In this document: positions 52,488-59,705 of the stretch, piece by piece
Numbering within the stretch: position 1 is the stretch's first letter
How the letters are laid out: each line of letters opens with the position of its first letter
DNA from: UMGS1696 sp963643035
GTDB taxonomy: Bacteria; Bacillota; Clostridia; Oscillospirales; CAG-272
NCBI GenBank assembly: GCA_963643035.1
Contig: CAVIKO010000003.1
Location: 24,948 to 88,947 of the forward strand
DNA length: 64,000 nucleotides
Direction: 5' to 3'
The notes under the pieces: generated by a model
What the model was told of the DNA's origin: nothing
The model's database searches: none
The model's input: the letters and a program-made list of their open reading frames with translations, nothing else
Position numbers and translations under genes: made by a program

Positions 52488-53687
52488 TGGATCTGAATGT
52501 AGTGCAAACCATGTATTTTATCATCGGCGCAGTCTGTGCGTTTCTTTTGGCGTATACGCTGACCCCGCCCGTTCGTGTGTTGGCGTTCAAGATCGGCGCT
52601 ATCGACGTGCCCGCTGACGACAGGCGTATGCACACAAAGCCGATCCCGCGGATTGGGGGACTGGCGATTTTCCTCGCATTTACCGCCACTACGATGTTGC
52701 TCTGTACACCGAGCCGGAGTCTTGTGACTGTCTGGATCGGCGGTGCCGTTCTAGTGCTGCTCGGAATTATAGACGATATTTACCGTCTGCCTGCGTGGCC
52801 AAAATTTATCGTGCAGCTTCTTGTCGCCGGATTTGCTGTGGGAAACGGGACGGTTATCGATCACATCAATTTGGGCGGAGAATACGTGCATCTCGGCGTT
52901 GTGTCTGTGCCGTTGACAATTCTCTGGATCGCCGGACTGACCAACGCCATCAACTTCATCGATGGTCTGGACGGACTGTCGTGCGGAATTTCCGCCATAT
53001 CCAGTCTGTCCCTCTTCTGCGTGATCCTGTTGACGGGCAATCTCACAAGCGCACTGATCACGTTGGTACTTGCTGCCGCCTGCCTCGGCTTTCTGCCGTT
53101 TAATACAAACCCCGCACGCATTTTCATGGGGGATACGGGTGCGTTGTTCCTCGGCTATGCAATGGCAGTGCTGTCGGTACAGGGCGTATTTAAGCTCCAT
53201 GCCGTGCTTGCGTTCCTCGTACCGGTGGCAATATTCGCGTTACCGCTTTGCGATACATTATTTGCCATCGTCCGCAGGCTCGCAGCGGGAAAAAGTCCGT
53301 TCGCAGCCGATCGCGGGCATCTGCACCATAGACTCGTCGATCTTGGCTTCACCCAGAAGGAATCTGTAAAGATTCTGTACGCCATTTGCGCCATTCTCGG
53401 ACTGATTGCTGTATTCTTTACCGACAGTTTGTTTGCAGAGGGACGGTTTTTCAAGACGATTGCCATCGCTGTGATCGCACTTGTGATTTTTGTCGCCAAC
53501 TTTATCATCATGCGCAATCCCGACTGCCGCCGTCATTCCGGTCTAACAGACGACGATCTGACCGTCGCACAGTACAAGGCNNNNNNNNNNGTACAAGGCG
53601 GAGCTTGCGGAAAAGCGGAAGAAAAAGGATAAGTCTGCCGCATCGAACAAAAATATGCTTTCCGATAAGGATTCGGAAGGAAAATAA
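52484..53687 (+). CDS. Glycosyltransferase family 4, TagO/WecA-like undecaprenyl-phosphate sugar-1-P transferase
   Basis: A multi-pass enzyme that starts a cell-wall glycan by moving a sugar-1-phosphate from a UDP-sugar to undecaprenyl phosphate. Motifs include RMHTKPIPRIGGLAIF, DDIYRLPAWPKFIVQL, NFIDGLDGLSCG, NPARIFMGDTGALFLGY and DRGHLHHRLVDLGF. Ten Ns at 53581-53590 sit close to the C-terminus with the nine bases GTACAAGGC on both sides. Merging the two copies gives an uninterrupted tail AQYKAELAEKRKKKD ending at 53687, one base before the next ATG, so that end is used. As assembled with Ns the frame would stop at 53632. Confidence 0.92.
53581..53590. other. False assembly gap: flanking contig ends overlap by 9 bp
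   Basis: GTACAAGGC ends just before the gap (53572-53580) and is repeated just after it (53591-53599). Collapsing the repeat restores the reading frame, so no sequence is missing. Confidence 0.85.
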
Positions 53688-53688
53688 A

Positions 53689-54498
53689 ATGGAACACGAG
53701 AAGGACAAACCGCGTATGCGGGAGGAAAACGCTCCCATGCGCACATGGCAGGGGATCGTTGTGCTGGTCGTCATTACCGTGATCCTGTGCGGCGGATTGT
53801 ACTTTTTCGCCTACAAGGTCGGGTACCTGTCACTGCCGTCGTATCTGGAGCGATTTTTCCATCTGCAGGAGCGCACGGAACTGCCGGCATCCTACGGAGA
53901 ATTGTATAGCGCGTTTTTTCAGTCGCTTCCGACAGAGAGCGCGAAGGAGACAGCGCAGCTTTTTACACCGGAAGAAACCGATCCCGCTGTGCTGTTTACC
54001 GCTCTGGTCACACCGACGGAATATCGTCAGCGACTGCACATCACGGAGCAGTGGACGACAGAAGGAGAAAAGCTGTATGGAAGCGTGAATTTGTATGTGC
54101 GCGGCGGGCAGACACGGATTGAGCGGGAGGACGAGGTCATACTTCTTGACACCGATGCAGGTACGTGTTATCGCGGTACTCCGGCGGCGGGAAGCGTCAC
54201 ACCGATCGGGAAAAACACGCTCTATACGGAGCTTGGCTTTCCCACCCTTGCCGCTGTACAGAGCCGGAGCGATCTGACACNNNNNNNNNNGTCCTTTTCC
54301 CCGGAAACAAAAAACATCACTGCCGTCTATACTGCAGGGGAGAACACATGGACGTTCAGCTACGCCATCGATTCGGGATTGCTCATGGAATTGCGAATCG
54401 AACGGGACGGCGTGTGCATATGCAGCATGAATACCGATCAGTATGCGGTGTATCCGGGGCTTGACGACGCACTGTTTCGGATACCGGAAGCAGAGTGA
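53689..54498 (+). CDS. Membrane-anchored protein of unknown function (contains assembly gap)
   Basis: About 269 residues. A charged 23-residue N-terminus precedes one transmembrane helix (IVVLVVITVILCGGLYFFAY). An extracytoplasmic domain follows with alternating beta-like stretches (GSVNLYVRGGQTRIEREDEV, TYTAGEN-like repeats near the end). No family is recognised. Ten Ns at 54281-54290 interrupt it, but the frame is kept. It starts one base after the TagO-like gene when the false gap is removed and precedes the second DUF4330-like gene, so it belongs to the envelope-glycan operon. Confidence 0.72.
   Translation: MEHEKDKPRMREENAPMRTWQGIVVLVVITVILCGGLYFFAYKVGYLSLPSYLERFFHLQERTELPASYGELYSAFFQSLPTESAKETAQLFTPEETDPAVLFTALVTPTEYRQRLHITEQWTTEGEKLYGSVNLYVRGGQTRIEREDEVILLDTDAGTCYRGTPAAGSVTPIGKNTLYTELGFPTLAAVQSRSDLTXXXXSFSPETKNITAVYTAGENTWTFSYAIDSGLLMELRIERDGVCICSMNTDQYAVYPGLDDALFRIPEAE
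54281..54290. other. Assembly gap (10 N) in the gene at 53689
   Basis: Ten Ns; no shared sequence flanks it. The frame continues (SDLT before, SFSPETKNI after), which is compatible with a missing piece of unknown size. Confidence 0.9.
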
Positions 54499-54538
54499 CA
54501 AAACGTTCAAAATGACAGAAGGAGGAAGCCTCTTTTAT

Positions 54539-55122
54539 ATGAATAACAGTGGAAAGGCCCAAAAGCGGCGCATGGGAGCTTTGGATGTGTGCATCCTTGT
54601 AGCCCTTGTCGCGATCATTACAGGCGTTGTTGCGCGGTTTGTTCTGCGGGACAATTCCAGCATGGCACGAAAGTTTTGCAAGATTACCTCGTGGATTTTG
54701 AGATCAAGGACATTCGCGGCACATCGGAGAAGTATCTGAAAACAGACTCCGCCTTTTATCTCGATGAAACCGGGGATTATCTCGGCGTGGTTTACAAAAA
54801 AGAGGTGCTGTCCGATCCGGCGATGACAGAATATGTCACACCGGAAGGCGATATTGTCAACGTGCCGAATATGCGCGATGCCGGAGACGATCTCTGCCGC
54901 ATCGATGTGACCGGAACGTTTCTGGTGTCCGGCTACGTGGATGAAAACGGCTTCTTCCTTTTAAATGGCAATCGCTATTTCGGTCTGAGCGATGAGGTCG
55001 CTGTACGCAGCCGGGAACTGATGGTCAACGTCACCATCACGGATATTCGCACCGCCCCTGCCTCTGCCGCCGTTGATCCCCTGCAGCTGGAAACGGAAAC
55101 AACCGCTTCGGTGGTGGAATGA
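54539..55122 (+). CDS. DUF4330-like membrane-anchored protein with apparent frameshift
   Basis: The first frame encodes MNNSGKAQKRRMGALDVCIL and a transmembrane helix (VALVAIITGVVARFVL). At about 54670 the reading moves to another frame, which continues VLQDYLVDFEIKDIRGTSEK to the stop at 55122. Adding one A to the AAA run at about 54670-54672 joins them as MARKVLQDYL. The joined protein of about 194 residues resembles the DUF4330-like protein at 51912 (anchor, then a domain with a GDYLGVVYKKEVL segment). It is either an assembly or sequencing error or a true broken gene. The start has GGAGG 13 bases upstream. Confidence 0.68.
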
Positions 55123-55358
55123 TCCGCCTCTTTCGCTCCGCCGCCGTGCGGGAAATGGACGAGATCCTGGACGAATTGCAGGCGAATCTTGAAAACAATT
55201 ATAAGGACGCGGCACAAAACGCACGGATCCGGCTGCAGGAACGTGCGGATGCATTGTATGCGTCCGGAAAGCTGTCCGAAAAAGAGTACCGCCGCTATAT
55301 AGCAAGGTACAACGAATATACCGTGAAAATGACGGGCTATGGGCATACGAAGCGGTAG
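55119..55358 (+). CDS. Small helical protein of unknown function
   Basis: A 79-residue, charged, probably all-helical protein (MDEILDELQANLENNYKDAA; SGKLSEKEYRRYIARYNEYT). There is no signal or membrane segment and no recognised family. Its ATG overlaps the stop of the preceding gene (ATGA), so it is translationally coupled and the last gene of the envelope-glycan operon. A terminator follows 12 bases after its stop. Confidence 0.7.
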   Translation: MIRLFRSAAVREMDEILDELQANLENNYKDAAQNARIRLQERADALYASGKLSEKEYRRYIARYNEYTVKMTGYGHTKR

Positions 55359-55370
55359 CAGAAGATATCA

Positions 55371-55423
55371 CAACAAAAAGCGCGGGAGCATCCACACTGT
55401 GGATATTCCCGCGCTTTTTGTTG
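55371..55423. terminator. Bidirectional terminator between envelope operon and merR-like gene
   Basis: CAACAAAAAGCGCGGGA and TCCCGCGCTTTTTGTTG are perfect 17-base arms (with ATCCACA/TGTGGAT extending the stem). T-runs occur on both strands. Confidence 0.92.
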
Positions 55424-55443
55424 CCGTGTACAGTTGAGGCGAT

Positions 55444-56271
55444 TCAGGCGATCGGAATACGGATTTCCGTGACGAACTTTTCCGTGTCATCCGTGAAGCC
55501 GTAGTCGATGAGAGTAATCTCTCTTGAAAAACCGGTGATGCGCAACCTGTTTTCACGGATGTAGGCAAGCAGCCTCTCATATTGCGCCGGGGCTTCCGGA
55601 TGACTGCCCCGGAAACGGATCGACACGCATTCCGTCTCCGGCAGACGCATAACCTCTCCGGTGTACTGATCTTCGTCGTCCAACACGAGAAATACGCCGT
55701 CGTATTCGGAAAAGCTCCCGTTTGTCAAATGCTCTGCGGAGATGCCGACTCCAACCTTACCGAGAAAGACCACTGCTTCATCTGTGCGGTGTATGAGGTC
55801 CTGTATCGGCGTTTCCATATCAAGAAAGCTGTCGATATGGAACGAGTCCGCCATGGTCATCCAGACAAACCGCGCGCCGGGGGACAGCATACGGCGGATC
55901 ACACCGAGAGGGGCGTTTTTGGCATCTGCGATCCCCCGGAGCCGATTGTCGATCTTACGCTCGATCCGGGCAAGCTCCCGCATTTTTGTTTCCAACGCGT
56001 CCTTCTGCTGCCGGAGTTTTTCCTCTATCCGATCAACATCCCGGTTTCCAAGAAAATCGGCAATCTCGGAAAGCGGCATATCAAGTACACGCAGATAACG
56101 GATTGTGTTCAGCACCTCGAACTGACGCGTACTGTAATAGCGGTATCCGGTGCGTGGATCCGTATATTCCGGTTTGAGCAGTCCTTCATTTTCGTAATGG
56201 CGCAGACTGCTCACACTCAAGTGAAAGAGCCGCGCCACATCCCCAATTCCAAAGAGATTTTCTTTATTCAT
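55444..56271 (-). CDS. MerR-family transcriptional regulator with effector-binding domain
   Basis: A 275-residue BmrR-like activator. The MerR helix-turn-helix starts FGIGDVARLFHLSVSSLRHY (residues 6-25), with the wing TDPRTGYRYYS. A long dimerisation coiled coil follows (about 80-115). A GyrI-like effector-binding domain (about 120-275) ends GFTDDTEKFVTEIRIPI. It is 15 bases downstream of a MATE exporter gene on the same strand, so the two form an operon. The promoter at 57688-57718 has the MerR-type 19-base spacer. This suggests drug-induced activation of the exporter and its own regulator. Confidence 0.88.
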   Translation of the reverse strand: MNKENLFGIGDVARLFHLSVSSLRHYENEGLLKPEYTDPRTGYRYYSTRQFEVLNTIRYLRVLDMPLSEIADFLGNRDVDRIEEKLRQQKDALETKMRELARIERKIDNRLRGIADAKNAPLGVIRRMLSPGARFVWMTMADSFHIDSFLDMETPIQDLIHRTDEAVVFLGKVGVGISAEHLTNGSFSEYDGVFLVLDDEDQYTGEVMRLPETECVSIRFRGSHPEAPAQYERLLAYIRENRLRITGFSREITLIDYGFTDDTEKFVTEIRIPIA

Positions 56272-56286
56272 TGTGCATACCGCCTG

Positions 56287-57666
56287 TCATAGGGATTTCC
56301 GCACATCCCGGTTTTTGTGTCGGCATAGTATGAGGAATGCCGCCACACAGATGACTACGGAGAGCAGAGAGCCGCAGGTCGTCGCGAGTCCCATCGGGAA
56401 CAGGGTGTCCGGATACCGCAGCGAAGCGAAATATACACCCGGGATCCGCACCAGTACGATTGCGGTGATGTTGTGCAAAAACGAAAGCTCCGAACGACCG
56501 CAGGCGCAGAAATACCCGCTGAAGCTGAAGTGGATTCCGGCGAACAGAGTGTCCCAGATGTAGCCGCGCAGATATTGACCGCCGAGCCGCACCACTTCCG
56601 CGCCATCCACAGGATCGGTAAAGAGTGAGACGATAGGCTCCGCAATCCATTGGACGAGAAGCGAGACGGCAAGACCGAAACTGGCGGCGATGACAATAGA
56701 GGTATAGAGAGTTTTACGTGCGCGCTCCGGCTTTCCGGCACCGATATTCTGTGCGCCGAGAGCGGATACTGTGGACAACATCGACGAGGGGACAAGGAAT
56801 ACAAAACTGATAAACTTCTCCACGATCCCCACTGCCGCCGCATCGTTCAGTCCCCGCCGATTCGCGATCACGGTGATGACGATGAAGGCAATCTGGATTA
56901 GTCCGTCCTGCATGGCGATGGGAAAGCCGATCCGCAGAATCCGGGCAAGAACCTCTTTGCTTGGCAAAAGATCCCGTTTGCGGAGCCGGATTCCCATTTC
57001 CGCACCATGGAAGCGAATCACAAGGAGGGAAAGAATCACGCTGATTGCCTGTGAGAGGGTGGTACCCAGAGCTGCACCTGTCGGACCGAGCGAGAGCGCG
57101 CCAATGAAGAGGTAATCAAGCGCTATATTACATACGCACGCGACGGCAATGAAATACATCGGACGGCGGGAATCCCCCATGCCGCGAAAAATGGAACTTA
57201 TGATGTTGTATGCTGTGATAAACGGGATACCCAGAAAACAGACGAGAAGATACGACACGGTACCGTCAACGGCCTCTGCCGGGGTTGCCATCACGGACAC
57301 GATTGGATTGACCAACACGCACAGCACCGCGGTCAGTACAACGGACAGGGCAAGGAACAGAGAAACGGTTCCGCCGATATAGGGAGAGGTATCCTTTTTC
57401 GAGCCGACTGCCTGCCCGATGGAGACAGTCGCACCCATCGCCAGGCCGACAAGCATGACGGTGAGCATGTGCATGACCTGTGAACCGATGGACACCGCCG
57501 TAGTTGCCGCGACGGGATCAAACCGCCCGGTGATGAAGAGATCTGCCATGCCATACAGCGTTTGCAAAAGATAGGACAGGAGATAGGGAAGCGAAAAGCG
57601 AACGATACCGCGTATCACGCTGCCGTCTGTGTAGGATTTGGTTTGGGATATATCGTTTTGTACCAT
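56287..57666 (-). CDS. MATE-family efflux transporter under MerR control
   Basis: A 459-residue MATE protein with about 12 transmembrane helices. Its N-terminal half includes LPYLLSYLLQTLYGMADLFI and GLAMGATVSIGQAVGSKKDT; the second half repeats the fold (GFPIAMQDGLIQIAFIVITV). The ATG at 57666 (GGAG seven bases upstream) is preferred over upstream ATGs at 57672 and 57696, which overlap the ribosome binding site or promoter. It exports drugs or metabolites with Na+ or H+. Being first in an operon with a MerR-type regulator points to inducible multidrug efflux. Confidence 0.92.
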   Translation of the reverse strand: MVQNDISQTKSYTDGSVIRGIVRFSLPYLLSYLLQTLYGMADLFITGRFDPVAATTAVSIGSQVMHMLTVMLVGLAMGATVSIGQAVGSKKDTSPYIGGTVSLFLALSVVLTAVLCVLVNPIVSVMATPAEAVDGTVSYLLVCFLGIPFITAYNIISSIFRGMGDSRRPMYFIAVACVCNIALDYLFIGALSLGPTGAALGTTLSQAISVILSLLVIRFHGAEMGIRLRKRDLLPSKEVLARILRIGFPIAMQDGLIQIAFIVITVIANRRGLNDAAAVGIVEKFISFVFLVPSSMLSTVSALGAQNIGAGKPERARKTLYTSIVIAASFGLAVSLLVQWIAEPIVSLFTDPVDGAEVVRLGGQYLRGYIWDTLFAGIHFSFSGYFCACGRSELSFLHNITAIVLVRIPGVYFASLRYPDTLFPMGLATTCGSLLSVVICVAAFLILCRHKNRDVRKSL

Positions 57667-57687
57667 GTGCATCTCCGTTTTTTCTTT

Positions 57688-57718
57688 ATTATACACCCTA
57701 CAACGAATGTAGAGTCAA
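57688..57718 (-). promoter_or_regulatory. MerR-type promoter with 19-bp spacer and operator dyad
   Basis: On the minus strand TTGACT (57718-57713) and TATAAT (57693-57688) are 19 bases apart, the over-long spacing typical of MerR-activated promoters. The spacer holds the dyad ACCCTACA (57695-57702) and TGTAGAGT (57708-57715), pairing at seven of eight positions around ACGAA. Confidence 0.85.
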
Positions 57719-57766
57719 GAGAAAAATACAATTTCTCTGAAAAATAGAAGGATTGATAGATATAAT

Positions 57767-57801
57767 CCCCCTAGAGGGTACACATTGTACACTCTAGGGG
57801 G
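57767..57801. terminator. Long perfect inverted repeat, probable terminator or operator
   Basis: CCCCCTAGAG and CTCTAGGGGG enclose a 15-base, partly palindromic centre (GTACACATTGTAC). It lies 32 bases after the stop of the gene at 57833 and about 50 bases upstream of the MATE promoter. The T-run is weak, so the role is uncertain. Confidence 0.5.
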
Positions 57802-57832
57802 ACGCATCAGGTGTTGTGCTACAGAGCAATTT

Positions 57833-58231
57833 TTATTGCATTTTTTTCGGCACGAGCTGGAATATGGCGGAACCGATCAAGCAGAACGAGATCACGGCAC
57901 TCACAATGGACGCGCCGGAGAAAAACGTTATCGCGAGAATGGAGAATGCCGCGCTGGCGAGAGTACACATCAGAGCGAAAATCCGCATACGATTTGCATA
58001 ATAGACGATGCACAGAATTCCGGTCGTAAAGATACTGCACAGTCCCGTAAGCATGGGGTAAATGTTGCCATAACCCAAAACGAGCATACTGAAATACGAG
58101 TACGTTTCGCGCACCCACAGATCGTCCGGACCGCCCGAGAACCGCATCACAGCCCCCCACGGGGTCAGCATCAGAACAATCGCCACAAGCATACAGGCGA
58201 TCGCGATGGTCAGCGCCGTTTTATTTTTCAC
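57833..58231 (-). CDS. Small four-helix membrane protein of unknown function
   Basis: A 132-residue protein with four predicted transmembrane helices (TIAIACMLVAIVLMLTPWG; YPMLTGLCSIFTTGILCIVY; IFALMCTLASAAFSILAI; VSAVISFCLIGSAIFQLV). The polar ends are short. No family is recognised. The start is a GTG at 58231 with GAGGAG eight bases upstream; an in-frame ATG at 58276 has no ribosome binding site. It has its own transcription unit between the MATE operon and the DUF2500 gene. Confidence 0.65.
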   Translation of the reverse strand: MKNKTALTIAIACMLVAIVLMLTPWGAVMRFSGGPDDLWVRETYSYFSMLVLGYGNIYPMLTGLCSIFTTGILCIVYYANRMRIFALMCTLASAAFSILAITFFSGASIVSAVISFCLIGSAIFQLVPKKMQ

Positions 58232-58336
58232 AAGCACACTCCTCTCCGCATAGCATCTACGCGGTGAGTATACCAAATTCGACGGTGGAAGTCAAGGGGT
58301 TTCACAATTCGTTTACAACACACGGAGCAGATGTTT

Positions 58337-58726
58337 TCAAACAGACGTTCGTTTGTGCCAGCCGCTGATCTCCGTCTTGCATGTCCGCTCAAAATCAAGA
58401 TACTTCGTACCCTGAAACGAGAGCTTGCCGACATCACCTTCCGCGAGCAAGCCATACTCGCTCCCGGTCATATACAGCTCCATCCGATCGCCGCTTTCCA
58501 CCTCAAACGTAACGTAATACTGAGACATATGTCGGTGATTGCCGTCATAGTAACCGTTCAACATTCGTTTCGTGACAACACGCGCCTCAACGGTCAACCG
58601 CGGGGAATGGTTGTTTTTCACGCTTTCGCGGATGTTTTTGGCGAGAACATAGAAAAACATCACAAAAAACGCGCTGAACGTAAGGAAGAAAAATATGGGG
58701 AAGATTGATTCAAAAAAGAATGGCAT
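58337..58726 (-). CDS. DUF2500-family membrane protein
   Basis: A 129-residue protein with one N-terminal transmembrane helix (FFFLTFSAFFVMFFYVLA). A beta-rich domain typical of DUF2500 follows: TVEARVVTKRM, YYVTFEVESGDRMELYMTGS, EYGLLAEGDVGKLSFQGTKY and FERT. The function of the family is unknown. GGAGA precedes the ATG by eight to ten bases. Confidence 0.85.
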   Translation of the reverse strand: MPFFFESIFPIFFFLTFSAFFVMFFYVLAKNIRESVKNNHSPRLTVEARVVTKRMLNGYYDGNHRHMSQYYVTFEVESGDRMELYMTGSEYGLLAEGDVGKLSFQGTKYLDFERTCKTEISGWHKRTSV

Positions 58727-58804
58727 TATCGCTTCTCCTATGGATTCATTTTCAACAGTATACCACGGATCCCCAAAAAGTCAATCGACAACATTAGAAA
58801 TTCA

Positions 58805-58841
58805 TAAAAAGACCTTTGCTGCGGTTGGTAAAGGTCTTTTT
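58805..58841. terminator. Terminator after the zinc-ribbon protein gene
   Basis: AAAAAGACCTTT and AAAGGTCTTTTTC are perfect arms around a 12-base loop, 14 bases after the stop at 58855; T-runs lie on both strands. Confidence 0.88.
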
Positions 58842-58854
58842 CGGTATATATGGC

Positions 58855-59466
58855 TCAACTGAGCAGATCGGACACGACACCCTGCATTGCCGCAGCAATC
58901 TGATCGCTGAAGATAGCAAGGATCGCATAGGCAATTCCCACGCAGATCACAACAATAACCAGTATGACAAGCTTGGAACGTGCGAAATGTTTGATAGTAA
59001 CGTTTTTCGGCGCGAACGACAGGATGATGCAGAATAGCCAGCCGAGTCCGGGCAGCTTAAACAGCACATCGAGCCAGAAGAACGCGGCGGTGCTGACCAC
59101 ACCATATGCTCTATCGCATGGCATATCGGCTGCTGTCGGCACAGATGCAGAGACATACGGTACGCCCATTGGTGCAGGATTTACGTTCGTTTGGTTTGGA
59201 TTCGTCGGATTTGCCATAGGGGATTCTGTGAGACGTGTACCACATTCCGTGCAGAACGGAACGCCTGATCGATAGGGAGTGCCGCATTTCGGGCACACCT
59301 CCTCCGCCGGTTTTCGCTTTGTTTGCATTTGCTGCTGCGGCTTTTCCGTTTTCTCCGGAGATGGATTTGCCTGTGGCGTTTTGTTTGGAATCTGTGTGCC
59401 GCATTCCGAACAAAACGTCATCTCATCTGTGAGCGCGTGTCCGCATTCGGTGCAAAATTTTGCCAT
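58855..59466 (-). CDS. Double zinc-ribbon membrane protein of unknown function
   Basis: A 203-residue protein with two zinc ribbons. Each has paired CxxC knuckles: FCTECGHALTDEMTFCSECG (residues 4-23) and CPKCGTPYRSGVPFCTECG (about 58-76). A Pro/Asn/Gln/Thr-rich linker follows. Two hydrophobic segments come next (AAFFWLDVLFKLPGLGWLFC; KLVILVIVVICVGIAYAILA). The ribbons are probably cytoplasmic with a C-terminal membrane anchor. Such proteins are common in Clostridia; the role is unknown. Confidence 0.8.
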   Translation of the reverse strand: MAKFCTECGHALTDEMTFCSECGTQIPNKTPQANPSPEKTEKPQQQMQTKRKPAEEVCPKCGTPYRSGVPFCTECGTRLTESPMANPTNPNQTNVNPAPMGVPYVSASVPTAADMPCDRAYGVVSTAAFFWLDVLFKLPGLGWLFCIILSFAPKNVTIKHFARSKLVILVIVVICVGIAYAILAIFSDQIAAAMQGVVSDLLS

Positions 59467-59590
59467 GGGTATCTTTCTCCTTTCGCAAAAAACGTATTGT
59501 AGTAGGGGTTGTCTTTTTATTGAGCAATATGCCGTTTATGCTCTCAAAAAACATGGATGGCGACATCCTCCACGGTTGCGTTGCGGAGAA

Positions 59591-59685
59591 TTAGGAAGCC
59601 TATGATTGCAGGTTGTTTTTGTGATAAAAACCCCTATAAATCAGCCTTTTATCGCAAAAATCTGATTTATTCAGAGGTTCCTTAG
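59591..59685 (+). repeat. MITE-like dispersed repeat, copy B
   Basis: A 95-base element that starts TTAGGAAGCCTATGATT and ends TGATTTATTCAGAGGTTCC, then TTAG, with inverted ends. It matches the reverse complement of copy A (31666-31758) along its whole length, with roughly four of five bases identical. It lies between the zinc-ribbon gene and the stop of the heparinase-like gene. Confidence 0.82.
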
Positions 59686-59705
59686 ATTTTTGTGTACGCA
59701 TACCA

